From Paraburkholderia diazotrophica (GTDB taxonomy: Bacteria > Pseudomonadota > Gammaproteobacteria > Burkholderiales > Burkholderiaceae), in assembly GCF_900108945.1 (NCBI RefSeq), contig NZ_FNYE01000025.1:1-64000 (forward strand): a stretch of 64,000 nucleotides of DNA, given 5' to 3'. Below are positions 52,774 through 62,656 of this stretch, piece after piece. Position 1 is the stretch's first letter. Every line of letters starts with the position of its first letter. The translations under genes were made by a program, and so were the position numbers. The notes under the pieces are model-generated. The model did not search any database and was not told where the DNA came from. It saw only the letters and a program-made list of their open reading frames with translations.

Positions 52774-53910
52774 ATGGTGCGACAGGTGCGAATGATGCAA
52801 TTCCGGACACATCGTACGCGTGCGCCGCAACAACGCATTTCCGCCTCGCCGCTTGCGGCGCTATTGATGATGGCCGCCGCGTTCTGCGCGCAAAGCGCAC
52901 ACGCCGCGATGAACCTCTGTGCCGCGCCTGCGCTGCAAACCAGCGAGCGCACCAACGCCGATCCGGGCGTCAAGGCGCTGGTAAGCAATGTTCAGGCGCA
53001 TCTGACCGAGCCTGCGCACGCGGTGCGTCAATTGCATACGGAAGGCACGCTGCCGCATGAAGACATCTACGATCAGAGCAAGGACGCGGAGAAAGACCTC
53101 GATCTGCTGCGCGACGCCGCGCTCGCGTGGCGCGCAACCAGCGACGACCGCTATCTGAAGCTCGTCGACCGTCTGCTGTATGCATGGGTGACAACCTATG
53201 AGCCGTCGTTCAATCCCATCGACGAAACGCCGTTCGAAGGACTGATCCTCGCGTACGACATGACGGCGAGCGCGCTGCCCGTCAAGACGCGCAACGCGAC
53301 GATGGCTTTCCTCACGAAACTCGCCAACGGCTACATCGCGCAGATCGACGCACAAAAGCGGCCGCTGACGGGCACATTCCGAAACAACTGGCAGAGTCAT
53401 CGGGTCAAACTGATAGCGATGGCGGCGTTCACGCTCGACAACCGCAAGATGATCGACGCGGCGCAGCGTCTGTACGTCGAGCACGTCAACGACAACATCG
53501 CGCCCGACGGCACGACCGTCGATTTCGGCGAACGCGATGCGCTGCATTACGTGACCTACGATCTTCAGCCGCTCGTGACGGCCGCGCTCGCGGCGCGCCG
53601 CCACAACCGCAACTGGCTCAACGAGCGCGCACCGAACGGCGCGACGCTTGCCGCCGCGTTGAACTGGCTCGCGCCATATGCAAGCGGCTCGAAGACACAC
53701 GACGAATTCGTGCATTCGAGCGTGCCGTTCGATGCAAAGCGCCGCGAAGCCGGCATGCCCGGCTACAGCGGGCAGTGGGACCCGAAGAATGCGGCCGAGC
53801 TGTATCACCTCGCCGCGCGGCTCGACGGACGCTATACGCCCGTCGCGCTGAAACTGGCACCGACGCCGCCCGCGTGGCTCGCCGTGTGTCTGCCTTTGCC
53901 GGCGCGTTGA
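52774..53910 (+). CDS. Alginate-lyase-family periplasmic protein
   Basis: A 378-aa secreted protein. A long basic start is followed by a hydrophobic core (ASPLAALLMMAAAFCAQSAHAA) and a cleavage site near residue 49. The mature chain is all-helical in the pattern of the alginate lyase (PL5-like) family: LDLLRDAALAWRATSDDRYL, a candidate catalytic FRNNWQSHRVKLIAMAAFTL (Asn/His with a nearby Tyr in DALHYVTYDLQ). Substrate is unknown; alginate itself is not implied. ATG 52774 has GAAGGAG upstream. The gene stands between gcvP and sdaA and looks separate from both. Confidence 0.8.
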   Translation: MVRQVRMMQFRTHRTRAPQQRISASPLAALLMMAAAFCAQSAHAAMNLCAAPALQTSERTNADPGVKALVSNVQAHLTEPAHAVRQLHTEGTLPHEDIYDQSKDAEKDLDLLRDAALAWRATSDDRYLKLVDRLLYAWVTTYEPSFNPIDETPFEGLILAYDMTASALPVKTRNATMAFLTKLANGYIAQIDAQKRPLTGTFRNNWQSHRVKLIAMAAFTLDNRKMIDAAQRLYVEHVNDNIAPDGTTVDFGERDALHYVTYDLQPLVTAALAARRHNRNWLNERAPNGATLAAALNWLAPYASGSKTHDEFVHSSVPFDAKRREAGMPGYSGQWDPKNAAELYHLAARLDGRYTPVALKLAPTPPAWLAVCLPLPAR

Positions 53911-54007
53911 TCACGCGTCGCACATTGGTCGCCGTATCCGGCACATTCTGCTGCCGCGTTACCCACGCAGCGCAGCACAAACGAAATTCTTGTTAGCAGG
54001 AGCAGTC

Positions 54008-55396
54008 ATGGCAGTCAGCGTTTTCGATCTCTTCAAAATCGGCATCGGTCCGTCGAGTTCGCACACGGTCGGTCCCATGCGTGCAGCGCTGATGTTCGCG
54101 CAAGGGCTCGAGCGCGATGGGCTGCTCGACAACACGGCATCGGTGAAAGTGGATTTGTACGGCTCGCTCGGCGCCACGGGCAAGGGCCACGGCACCGATC
54201 GCGGCGTGATGCTCGGCCTGCTCGGCGATGCGCCCGATACCGTCGATCCCGATACGATCGCCGCGCGTCTCGAACAGGTCCGCACGTCGCGCACGCTCGC
54301 GCTGCTCGGCAAGCATGACATTCCGTTCGTGCAGAAGGAGCACATTTCGTTCTACCGGCAGGCGTTGCCGGAGCATCCGAACGGCCTCAAGCTGCGCGCC
54401 TTCGATGCGAACGGCGAGACGCTGCGCGAAGCGACGTATCTGTCAGTGGGCGGCGGCTTCGTCGTGACGGCGGGCGCGGCGAACACAAAGGTGCTGTCGG
54501 CAGTCGATCAGTTGCCGCATCCGTTTCGCACGGGCGCGGAACTGCTCGAGATGTGCAAGGCGACGGGCAAGAGCATCGCGCAGCTGATGTGGGAAAACGA
54601 GTGCGCATGGCACACGGAAGAAGAGACGCGCGCGGGCCTGCTGAAAATCTGGGACGTGATGCAATCGTGTGTCGCGCGCGGCTGCGGCATCAACAATCCG
54701 GACGCCAACGGCAATTTGCCTGGTCCGTTCCAGGTGAAGCGTCGTGCGCCGCAACTGTATCGCGCGCTGACGGGCAATCCGGAGCGCGCGTTGCAGGACC
54801 CGCTTTCGATGGTCGACTGGATCAACCTGTACGCGATCGCCGTGAACGAAGAGAACGCAGCGGGCGGGCGCGTGGTCACGGCGCCGACCAACGGCGCGGC
54901 GGGCATCATCCCCGCCGTGCTGCACTACTACACGCGCTTCATGCCGAACGCGAACCAGCAAGGCGTGCTCGACTTCCTGATGACGGCGGCCGCCATCGGC
55001 ATTCTGTACAAGCTGAACGCGTCGATCTCGGGCGCGGAAGTGGGCTGCCAGGGCGAAGTGGGCGTTGCGTGCTCGATGGCGGCGGGCGCGCTCGCGGCCG
55101 TGATGGGCGGCACACCGCTGCAAGTCGAGAATGCCGCCGAAATCGGCATGGAGCACAATCTGGGCCTCACGTGCGATCCCGTCGGCGGCATGGTGCAGAT
55201 TCCGTGCATCGAGCGCAACGCAATGGCTTCCGTGAAGGCCGTGAACGCGGCACGCATGGCGCTGCGCGGCGACGGCAGCCACTACGTGTCGCTCGATTCC
55301 GTGATCAAGACGATGCGCGAAACGGGCGCCGACATGAAGACCAAGTACAAGGAGACGTCGCGCGGCGGGCTCGCGGTGAACATCATCGAATGTTGA
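54008..55396 (+). CDS. sdaA: L-serine dehydratase (iron-sulfur type)
   Basis: Converts L-serine to pyruvate and ammonia. The 462-aa protein is the single-chain SdaA form: an N-terminal beta domain (IGPSSSHTVGPMRAALMFAQ) and a C-terminal alpha domain with [4Fe-4S] cysteines in ISGAEVGCQGEVGVACSMAAG and LGLTCDPVGGMVQIPCIERN. The region TAPTNGAAGIIPAVLHYY is typical. ATG 54008 was chosen because AGGAGCAG lies upstream and MAVSVFDLFKIGIGPSS is conserved. With the gcv operon it completes a route for glycine and serine breakdown. Confidence 0.97.
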   Translation: MAVSVFDLFKIGIGPSSSHTVGPMRAALMFAQGLERDGLLDNTASVKVDLYGSLGATGKGHGTDRGVMLGLLGDAPDTVDPDTIAARLEQVRTSRTLALLGKHDIPFVQKEHISFYRQALPEHPNGLKLRAFDANGETLREATYLSVGGGFVVTAGAANTKVLSAVDQLPHPFRTGAELLEMCKATGKSIAQLMWENECAWHTEEETRAGLLKIWDVMQSCVARGCGINNPDANGNLPGPFQVKRRAPQLYRALTGNPERALQDPLSMVDWINLYAIAVNEENAAGGRVVTAPTNGAAGIIPAVLHYYTRFMPNANQQGVLDFLMTAAAIGILYKLNASISGAEVGCQGEVGVACSMAAGALAAVMGGTPLQVENAAEIGMEHNLGLTCDPVGGMVQIPCIERNAMASVKAVNAARMALRGDGSHYVSLDSVIKTMRETGADMKTKYKETSRGGLAVNIIEC

Positions 55397-55484
55397 TCGC
55401 ATGTTGATGCCGCTTTTACGAATGACATCGGCGAGGGTCTCGGCGTAAGCTGTCGAAGCTCTTCTGACTGGAGGTGTCTTCGCA

Positions 55485-57185
55485 ATGTCGCTGTCTTCCG
55501 ATGCTTCATCTATGACGACCGGCGCGCGGCTCATGGTCGACGCGCTGTTGACGCATGGCGTCGAGCGCGTGTTTTGCGTGCCCGGCGAAAGTTTTCTGGC
55601 GGTGCTCGATTCGCTGCACGACGAGACGTCGCGAATTCAGACGGTCGTGTGCCGTCACGAGGCGGCAGCGGCCAACATGGCCGAAGCCGTCGGCAAATTG
55701 ACGGGCCGTCCCGGCGTGGCGATCGTCACGCGCGGCCCCGGCGCGACGCATGCATCGATCGGCGTGCATACGGCGTTTCAGGACTCCACGCCGATGATCC
55801 TGCTGATCGGCCAATGCGCACGCGAGCATCTCGATCGCGAGGCGTTCCAGGAAATCGACTATCGACGCATGTTCGGGCAGATGGCGAAGTGGGTCGCGCA
55901 AATCGACGATCCGCGCCGCATTCCCGAGTACATGAGCCACGCGTTCCATACGGCGACATCGGGCCGGCCTGGTCCCGTCGTGCTGTCGCTGCCCGAAGAC
56001 GTGCTCAGCGAAGCATGCGCTGTGATGCCTGGCGCGCCCGCCTATCAGCGCGTGGCCGCGGCGCCGGCGCCGCAGCAGATCGAACGTCTGCGTGTCCTGC
56101 TGGAAGGCGCGAAGAAGCCGATGGTCATCGCGGGCGGCAGTGGCTGGACGCCGCAAGCGTGCGAGGACTTGCGAACGTTCGTCGAAAACTGGCAGTTGCC
56201 CATCGGCCTCGCATTCCGCTTTCAGGACACGCTCGACAACGAGCACGCGAACTATGCGGGCGATGTCGGCCTCGGCATCAATCCGGCACTCGCGAAGCGA
56301 ATTGAAGATGCGGACGTGCTGCTCGCACTCGGACCGCGCCTCGGCGAAGCGACGACGGGCGGCTACACGCTGCTCGACATTCCGAAGACGAAGCAGACGC
56401 TGATCCACGTTCATCAAGGCGCGGAAGAACTGGGCCGCGTCTATGCCGCCGATCTCCCGATCGTCTCCGGCATGCCGGAAATCGCATCGATGCTCGCGGC
56501 GCTCAAGCCATCGGCAAAGCTGGCCTGGGAAGGCACGGCAAAAGAGGCACACGACGCGTACCTCGAATGGCGCAAGCCGCGCGCGATTCCCGGCGACGTT
56601 CAGCTTGGCGAGATCATGCAGCAACTGCGCGAGCATCTGCCGAAGGACGCGATCCTGACCAACGGCGCGGGCAACTACGCGACCTGGCTGCACCGGCACT
56701 TCGCGTATCGTCATTTCCGTTCGCAGCTTGCGCCGACGAGCGGCGCGATGGGCTACGGCGTTCCTGCTGCGATCGCAGCGAAGTCGATGTATCCGGACAG
56801 AACGGTCGTTGCGTTCGCGGGCGACGGCTGCTTCATGATGTCGTCGTCCGAGCTTGCGACGGCAATGCAGTACGAACTGCCCGTGATCTTCATCGTGGTG
56901 AACAACAGCCACTACGGCACGATCCGGATGCATCAGGAGCGGCACTATCCGAACCGCGTTCACGGAACGGGCCTGACGAACCCGGACTTCGCCGCATTCG
57001 CGAAGTCGTTCGGCGCGCACGGCGAAACGGTGGAGCGAACGGAAGACTTCATGCCCGCGTTCAAGCGCGCGCAAGAATTGAAGAAGCCGGCCGTCATCGA
57101 AATCCGTCTGCCGCAGGAGGCGAGCACGCCGGGCGCGACGCTCGAGCAGATTCGCACGCAGGGTAGGAAGCTGCGCGGGGAGTGA
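55485..57185 (+). CDS. Thiamin-diphosphate-dependent enzyme (acetolactate-synthase-like)
   Basis: A 566-aa ThDP enzyme with the standard three domains. The N-terminal PYR domain has the catalytic Glu in TVVCRHEAAAANMAEAVGK (about 46-64) and GVAIVTRGPGATH. The C-terminal PP domain has the ThDP/Mg motif GDGCFMMSSSELATAMQYEL and NNSHYG. It lacks a regulatory partner and clear hallmark residues of acetohydroxyacid synthase, so acetolactate synthesis is uncertain; oxoacid decarboxylase, glyoxylate carboligase or sulfoacetaldehyde-type activity is possible. ATG 55485 follows GGAGG. It sits alone downstream of sdaA with a strong terminator. Confidence 0.85.
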   Translation: MSLSSDASSMTTGARLMVDALLTHGVERVFCVPGESFLAVLDSLHDETSRIQTVVCRHEAAAANMAEAVGKLTGRPGVAIVTRGPGATHASIGVHTAFQDSTPMILLIGQCAREHLDREAFQEIDYRRMFGQMAKWVAQIDDPRRIPEYMSHAFHTATSGRPGPVVLSLPEDVLSEACAVMPGAPAYQRVAAAPAPQQIERLRVLLEGAKKPMVIAGGSGWTPQACEDLRTFVENWQLPIGLAFRFQDTLDNEHANYAGDVGLGINPALAKRIEDADVLLALGPRLGEATTGGYTLLDIPKTKQTLIHVHQGAEELGRVYAADLPIVSGMPEIASMLAALKPSAKLAWEGTAKEAHDAYLEWRKPRAIPGDVQLGEIMQQLREHLPKDAILTNGAGNYATWLHRHFAYRHFRSQLAPTSGAMGYGVPAAIAAKSMYPDRTVVAFAGDGCFMMSSSELATAMQYELPVIFIVVNNSHYGTIRMHQERHYPNRVHGTGLTNPDFAAFAKSFGAHGETVERTEDFMPAFKRAQELKKPAVIEIRLPQEASTPGATLEQIRTQGRKLRGE

Positions 57186-57254
57186 TGCAGGCGCGCACAA
57201 GCGCGCACTGCCGGCGGAATACGCGACATACGGGGCGTATGCCGCATAAAAAAC

Positions 57255-57294
57255 AAAAAGCCTCGCAGAGCAAAAACTCTGCGAGGCTTTTTTT
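57255..57294. terminator. Strong terminator after the ThDP enzyme gene
   Basis: AAAAAGCCTCGCAGAG and CTCTGCGAGGCTTTTT form a 16-bp stem with loop CAAAAA and a U-tract. It lies between convergent genes and can serve both. Confidence 0.95.
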
Positions 57295-57361
57295 CGTCAA
57301 TCGATCAGGCGGCGACGCTCAGCCAGCAACAACCGCCGAGCGCCACACGCCCTAACGGCAA

Positions 57362-58510
57362 TTACTTGCCGCCCACGCTTTGCAGCGTCGTCCACTTGCC
57401 ATCGACGACCTTGTACAGCGTGATGCCGCCGTTCTTCAGATCGCCCTTCGGGTCGTAGGCCAGATCTTTCGTCGTCACAGCAGGCATGCTCGTCTTTGCG
57501 AGGATGGGCAGGTACTTGGCCGGATCGGTCGAGTTCGCCTTCTTCATCGCGTCGAACATCGCCATTGCGCCGTCGTACGCGTACGGCGAGTACGTCTGAA
57601 CGTCTTCACCGAAGCGCTTCTTGTACTTCGCGACATAGTCCTTGCCGCCCGGCATTTCTTCCAGCGGCAGACCCGCCAGTGAAGCCACCGTACCGTTAGC
57701 CGCATCGCCTGCGATTTGCAGGAACGTCGGCGTGTGCACCATCTCGCCGCCCATCAGCGGAGCCTTGATGCCCAGCGTCTTCATCTGCTTGACCATCGGC
57801 GCGGCCTGCGAATCGGCGCCGCCGTAGTAGATCAGATCCGGCTGGACCGACTTCAGCTTCGTCAGGATCGACTTAAAGTCGACGGCCTTGTCGTTCGTGA
57901 ACTCACGATCGACGATCGTTCCGCCCGCTGCCTTCGCTGCCTTCTCGAACTGGTCGGCGAGACCCTGGCCGTATGCCGTGCGGTCATCGACGATCGCAAT
58001 CTTCTTCATGCCCAGGTTCTTCACAGCGAACGTGCCGGCGACGGAGCCTTGCTGCGTGTCCGAGGTCATCATGCGGAACGTCGTCTTGAAGCCTTGCTGC
58101 GTGTATTCCGGAGCCGTCGCCATTGCGATCTGCGGAATGCCCGCGTTCGCGTAGATGCGCGATGCCGGGATCGTCGTGCCCGAGTTGAAGTGGCCGAGCA
58201 TGCCCTTGATGCCGTCGTCGACCAGCTTCTGCGCGACCGTCGTGCCCGTGCGCGGGTCAGCCTGGTCGTCGGCTGTGTCCAGCACGAAGCGAACCTGCTT
58301 GCCGCCGATCGTCGGCTTCGTCGCGTTCATGTCTTCGACTGCGAGCGTGATGCCGTTCTGGAAGTCCTTGCCGTAGTGCGCCTGTGCGCCCGTCATCGGG
58401 CCGGCGAAGCCGATTTTCACGTCTTCGACTTGCTGAGCGTGCGCAGTCCCCGCCAGCGACATGGTCGCGAACAGCGTCGCGCCTGCCAGCTTTTTCATCG
58501 TGTTTTGCAT
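57362..58510 (-). CDS. Branched-chain amino-acid-type ABC transporter substrate-binding protein
   Basis: A periplasmic binding protein of the Leu/Ile/Val type, 382 aa. It has a signal peptide (cleavage after AHA near residue 25) and the two-lobe fold: VKIGFAGPMTGAQAHYGKDF at the start, IASRIYANAGIP-like ligand lobe (TIPASRIYANAGIPQIAMAT) and DYVAKYKKRFGE near the end. The ligand may be a branched-chain amino acid or another amino acid; no permease genes are in the window. ATG 58510 has AAGGAG upstream. It lies 88 bases downstream of putA on the same strand. Confidence 0.92.
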   Translation of the reverse strand: MQNTMKKLAGATLFATMSLAGTAHAQQVEDVKIGFAGPMTGAQAHYGKDFQNGITLAVEDMNATKPTIGGKQVRFVLDTADDQADPRTGTTVAQKLVDDGIKGMLGHFNSGTTIPASRIYANAGIPQIAMATAPEYTQQGFKTTFRMMTSDTQQGSVAGTFAVKNLGMKKIAIVDDRTAYGQGLADQFEKAAKAAGGTIVDREFTNDKAVDFKSILTKLKSVQPDLIYYGGADSQAAPMVKQMKTLGIKAPLMGGEMVHTPTFLQIAGDAANGTVASLAGLPLEEMPGGKDYVAKYKKRFGEDVQTYSPYAYDGAMAMFDAMKKANSTDPAKYLPILAKTSMPAVTTKDLAYDPKGDLKNGGITLYKVVDGKWTTLQSVGGK

Positions 58511-58598
58511 ATCTTCTCCTTGGTACCAGGTGTGGACGGCGCGGTGATCGGGGTCGCCGTCTCGCGCCATTTTTTTGAATCAATCAAGCGAGGTTCGC

Positions 58599-61500
58599 TC
58601 AGCCGATCGTCATCAAATTCGCATTACCGCCTGCTGCTGCCGTATTCACGCTGACCGAACGTTCCGTCAACAGACGTTCGAGTGCGTAATCCTCATCGCC
58701 GCTCTCCAGCGCGCGCGCCGCAACGCCCTGCACCGAAACGATCGGCCCCGCGCGCTTCGCGACATCCTTCACGAGCGTCAGCAGTTCGTCGCTGTCGCCT
58801 TCGAAGAGCACGGCATCGAACGATGCTTCCGCGCTCTTCTTCACGCTCGCATACTGCTTCAGCGTGGCGGGCAGCGCGGCATACAGCTGCTCGCCCGCCG
58901 CGCCTTCGAACAGCGCCTTGTTGCCCGTCGCGAGTGCGGCCGCGAACTGCACGCGTGCACCGCTTGCCGTCGACGCAACGCACAGCACCGTGCCGCGCGC
59001 GCCGAGCGTGTACGTGTTGCGCTCGCCCGTCGGACCGGACAGCACGGCCGTCGCGCCCGCCGGGATGTGCGCGAGGTAGCCGTCGCAGCGCGCGGCCAGC
59101 ACCGGCTCGCGTTCCGCGATCAGCCAGTCGCGCAGCGCCGTCAGCGCAGCGGCAGGATTATCGCTTGTCGCGCCGCCGGCTGCACCATTCGATGCGCCGC
59201 TCGATGCACCATTCAGCGCGCCTTGCGAGGCATCGACCATCAGCGTCTGCGCAAGCGACTTCGGCAAGCCCGCCGGACGCGTCGCGAGCAGACGTTGCAG
59301 ATAGAGCGCGCCGCCCGCTTTCGGCCCCGTGCCCGACAACCCTTCGCCGCCGAACGGCTGCACGCCGACGACCGCGCCGATCACGTTGCGGTTCACGTAG
59401 ATGTTGCCCACGTGCGCGCGGCTGATCACATGCGCGATCGTTTCGTCGATACGCGTGTGGATGCCGAGGGTCAGTCCGTAACCCGTCGTGCGGATCTGTT
59501 CGAGCAGCTTGTCGAGCGCGCTGCGGCGATAACGCACGACATGCAGCACCGGACCGAACACTTCGCGCTTCAGTTCGTCGATGCTGTCGAGTTCGATCAG
59601 CGTCGGCGGCACGAACGTACCGGCTGCGCAGGCGTCCGGTGTCGGCAGCTGCGTGACCTTGCGGCCCTTCTCGCGCATCGCCGCGATGTGCGCGTCGATA
59701 CCGCGCTTCGCTTCCGCGTCGATCACGGGACCGACGTCGATCGACAGACGGTCCGGATTGCCGACGGCGAGTTCCTTCATCGCGCCCGTCAGCATTTCGA
59801 GCGTGCGGTCCGCGACGTCGTCCTGCAGGCAGAGAACGCGCAGCGCCGAACAACGTTGACCGGCCGAATCGAACGACGATTGCAGCACGTCCGCGACGAC
59901 CTGTTCCGCGAGCGCCGACGAATCGACGATCATCGCGTTCTGGCCGCCCGTTTCGGCGATCAGCGGAATCGGCTTGCCTTCGGGGTCGAGCCGGTTCGAC
60001 AGCGTCTTGTTGATGAGGCGTGCGACTTCCGTCGAACCCGTGAACATCACGGCACGCGTACGGGCATCGGCGACCAGCGCAGCGCCGACCGTTTCGCCAT
60101 CGCCCGGCAGCAGTTGCACCGCGCCTGCGGGCACGCCCGCTTCGCGCAGAATGCGCACGGCTTGCGCGGCGATCAGCGGCGTCTGCTCAGCGGGCTTCGC
60201 GAGCACCGTGTTGCCCGCTGCGAGCGCGGCAGCCACCTGGCCCATGAAGATCGCCAGCGGGAAGTTCCACGGGCTGATACACACGACGGGACCGAGCGGA
60301 CGATGCGTGTCGTTCGAGAACTCGTCGCGAATCTGCGCCGAGTAGTAGCGCAGGAAGTCGATTGCTTCGCGGATTTCAGCGACGGCGTTCGGCAGCGACT
60401 TGCCCGCTTCGCGCACGACGAGGCCCATCAGCGTGTGCATCTGCGCTTCGAGCAGATCGGCGGCACGCGCGAGACAATCGGCGCGCGCTTCGACGGGCGT
60501 CGCCTGCCAGATCGGCGCAGCGGCGACTGCATGCGCGAGCGCGGCGCCCACATGTTCCGGCGTCGCTTCGACGACGGTGCCGACGATGTCGCGATGATCC
60601 GACGGATTGCGCACGTCGCGTGCATTGCCGACGGCAATCTCGTTGTCTTCGAGCATCGGCGCAGCGCGCCACGGATGATTCGCGCTTGCCAGCAACGCCG
60701 ACGACAGCGACGCGAGACGATGCTCGTTCGACAGGTCGAGGCCCATCGAATTGCTGCGCTCGGCGCCATACAGATTGCGCGGCAGCGGAATCTTCGCGTG
60801 CGGTGCGCCGAGCGGCATGATCTTCGATGCTTCTTCAATAGGATCGGCGACGAGGTCCTTGATGGGCACGCTTTCGTCAGCGATACGGTTCACGAACGAC
60901 GTGTTCGCGCCGTTCTCCAGCAGACGGCGCACGAGATACGCGAGCAGCGTTTCGTGCGTGCCGACGGGTGCATACACACGGCACGGACGGTTCAGCTTGT
61001 CGCGGCCCGTGACTTCTTCGTAAAGCGGCTCGCCCATGCCGTGCAGACACTGGAACTCGTACTGGCCGGGATAGTAGTTGCCGCCCGCGAGGTGATAGAT
61101 CGCCGACAGCGTGTGCGCATTGTGCGTCGCGAACTGCGGATAGACGGCATCGGGTGCGCCGAGCAGCTTCTTTGCGCACGCGAGGTACGACACGTCCGTG
61201 TAGATCTTGCGCGTGTACACGGGATAGCCTTCGAGTCCATCCACTTGTGCGCGCTTGATTTCCGTATCCCAGTACGCGCCCTTCACGAGGCGCACCATGA
61301 TGCGGTGACGGCTGCGGCGCGCCAGATCGACGATGTAGTCGATCACGAACGGGCAGCGCTTCTGATACGCCTGCACGACGAAGCCGATACCGTTCCAGCC
61401 TTGCAGTTCGGGATCGAAGCACAGCGCTTCGAGCAGATCGAGCGAAATCTCCAGACGGTCTGCTTCTTCCGCGTCGATGTTCAGGCCGATGTCGTAGCGG

Positions 61501-62573
61501 CGCGCGAGGATCGCGAGCGCGCGCACGCGCGGCAGCAACTCGCTCATCGTGCGTTCCTGCTGCGAACGCGAGTAGCGCGCATGCAGCGCCGACAGCTTGA
61601 TCGAAATGCCCGGGCCTTCGTAGATGCCACGGCCGCCCGCAGCCTTGCCGATCGCATGGATCGCCTGCTCGTATGACGCGTAGTAGCGCTGCGCGTCGGC
61701 TTCCGTCGTCGCGGCTTCGCCGAGCATGTCGTACGAGTAGCGGAAGCCGCGCGCCTCGAACTTGCGGCTGTTCGCGAGCGCTTCGGAGATGTTCTCGCCC
61801 GTGACGAACTGCTCGCCCATCAGGCGCATCGCCATGTCGACGCCCTTGCGGATCAGCGGCTCGCCGCCCTTGCCGATCATGCGCGTCAACGCCGACGACA
61901 GACCCGTTTCGCTATTCGTCGTCACCAGCTTGCCGGTGATCATCAGGCCCCACGTCGCGGCGTTCACGAACAGCGACGGCGCATGGCCGACGTGCGAGCG
62001 CCAGTCGCCCTTGCTGATCTTGTCGCGGATCAGCGCGTCACGGGTCGCGCGGTCGGGAATGCGCAGCAGCGCTTCGGCGAGACACATCAGCGCGACGCCT
62101 TCCTGGCTCGACAGCGAAAACTCGTGAATCAGCCCTTCGACGCCGCCGCCCGAACGCTTGCCTCGCAGCGCTTCGACGAGCTTGCTCGCCATCGCCTGCA
62201 CGTCGCTCGCGATGTTCGCGGGCAGACGCGCCTGGCCGATCAGGAACGGCACGCACTCCGGCTCGGGACGACGGTAAGCCGCCGTGATCGCCGCGCGCAA
62301 CACAGATTGCGGCTGCACGCTCTGCGCGAATTCGAGGAACGGATGCGTTGCGTCGCTCTCGTCGGAATCGACGGCGGCGCCGTCGGCCAGCTCGGTTGCG
62401 CCGTGATGGCCCGACAGTTCGGCAGGCAGTTGACCGTGCTCGATCTTCTCGAGGTAAGCGAAGATCGCCTGCTTGATCAGCCAGTGCGGAGTGCGTTCGA
62501 GACGCGCGGCGGCATCTTTCAGCCGGGTACGCAAAAGGTCGTCGACCTTGACGCCAAGGGTGGTGCTCGCCAT
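58599..62573 (-). CDS. putA: Trifunctional proline utilisation protein PutA
   Basis: Oxidises proline to glutamate and represses its own gene. The 1324-aa protein has an N-terminal ribbon-helix-helix DNA-binding domain (LGVKVDDLLRTRLKDAAARL, residues 5-47), a proline dehydrogenase barrel (about 190-560; MVRLVKGAYWDTEIKRAQVD) and the P5C dehydrogenase domain (about 640-1110; SPWNFPLAIFMGQVAAALAA, VMFTGSTEVARLI and catalytic Cys in SAGQRCSALRVL). A C-terminal ALDH-like extension follows a Gly/Ala/Ser-rich low-complexity stretch near residues 1120-1140. A candidate operator and promoter lie at 62628-62680. Confidence 0.97.
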   Translation of the reverse strand: MASTTLGVKVDDLLRTRLKDAAARLERTPHWLIKQAIFAYLEKIEHGQLPAELSGHHGATELADGAAVDSDESDATHPFLEFAQSVQPQSVLRAAITAAYRRPEPECVPFLIGQARLPANIASDVQAMASKLVEALRGKRSGGGVEGLIHEFSLSSQEGVALMCLAEALLRIPDRATRDALIRDKISKGDWRSHVGHAPSLFVNAATWGLMITGKLVTTNSETGLSSALTRMIGKGGEPLIRKGVDMAMRLMGEQFVTGENISEALANSRKFEARGFRYSYDMLGEAATTEADAQRYYASYEQAIHAIGKAAGGRGIYEGPGISIKLSALHARYSRSQQERTMSELLPRVRALAILARRYDIGLNIDAEEADRLEISLDLLEALCFDPELQGWNGIGFVVQAYQKRCPFVIDYIVDLARRSRHRIMVRLVKGAYWDTEIKRAQVDGLEGYPVYTRKIYTDVSYLACAKKLLGAPDAVYPQFATHNAHTLSAIYHLAGGNYYPGQYEFQCLHGMGEPLYEEVTGRDKLNRPCRVYAPVGTHETLLAYLVRRLLENGANTSFVNRIADESVPIKDLVADPIEEASKIMPLGAPHAKIPLPRNLYGAERSNSMGLDLSNEHRLASLSSALLASANHPWRAAPMLEDNEIAVGNARDVRNPSDHRDIVGTVVEATPEHVGAALAHAVAAAPIWQATPVEARADCLARAADLLEAQMHTLMGLVVREAGKSLPNAVAEIREAIDFLRYYSAQIRDEFSNDTHRPLGPVVCISPWNFPLAIFMGQVAAALAAGNTVLAKPAEQTPLIAAQAVRILREAGVPAGAVQLLPGDGETVGAALVADARTRAVMFTGSTEVARLINKTLSNRLDPEGKPIPLIAETGGQNAMIVDSSALAEQVVADVLQSSFDSAGQRCSALRVLCLQDDVADRTLEMLTGAMKELAVGNPDRLSIDVGPVIDAEAKRGIDAHIAAMREKGRKVTQLPTPDACAAGTFVPPTLIELDSIDELKREVFGPVLHVVRYRRSALDKLLEQIRTTGYGLTLGIHTRIDETIAHVISRAHVGNIYVNRNVIGAVVGVQPFGGEGLSGTGPKAGGALYLQRLLATRPAGLPKSLAQTLMVDASQGALNGASSGASNGAAGGATSDNPAAALTALRDWLIAEREPVLAARCDGYLAHIPAGATAVLSGPTGERNTYTLGARGTVLCVASTASGARVQFAAALATGNKALFEGAAGEQLYAALPATLKQYASVKKSAEASFDAVLFEGDSDELLTLVKDVAKRAGPIVSVQGVAARALESGDEDYALERLLTERSVSVNTAAAGGNANLMTIG

Positions 62574-62627
62574 GTTTCCTTCTTCATTGCCGGACGGACG
62601 CCGGCCAAAGACTAAAAAGTTGGGCGA

Positions 62628-62656
62628 ATCGTACCCCTCTCAATAAAAAGGTGCAA
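62628..62656 (-). promoter_or_regulatory. Candidate sigma-70 promoter of putA overlapping an operator
   Basis: On the minus strand TTGCAC (62651-62656), 17 bases and TACGAT (62628-62633) form a plausible promoter. Its -35 box lies inside an inverted repeat, GGTGCAACC (62650-62658) and GGTTGCACC (62672-62680). Each arm contains GTTGCA, the word bound by the PutA ribbon-helix-helix domain in E. coli as I recall. Centres are 21 bp apart, two helical turns. Weaker copies are at 62707-62712 and 62741-62746. Confidence 0.65.

Noticed and set aside
49693..52833. A 1046-codon open frame antisense to gcvP
   Set aside because: It mirrors gcvP codon periodicity and has the Arg/His/Asp-rich composition of antisense shadows.
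58575..61676. A 1033-codon open frame antisense to putA
   Set aside because: It is an arginine/histidine-rich shadow of the high-GC third-position pattern of putA, with no ribosome site or domain.
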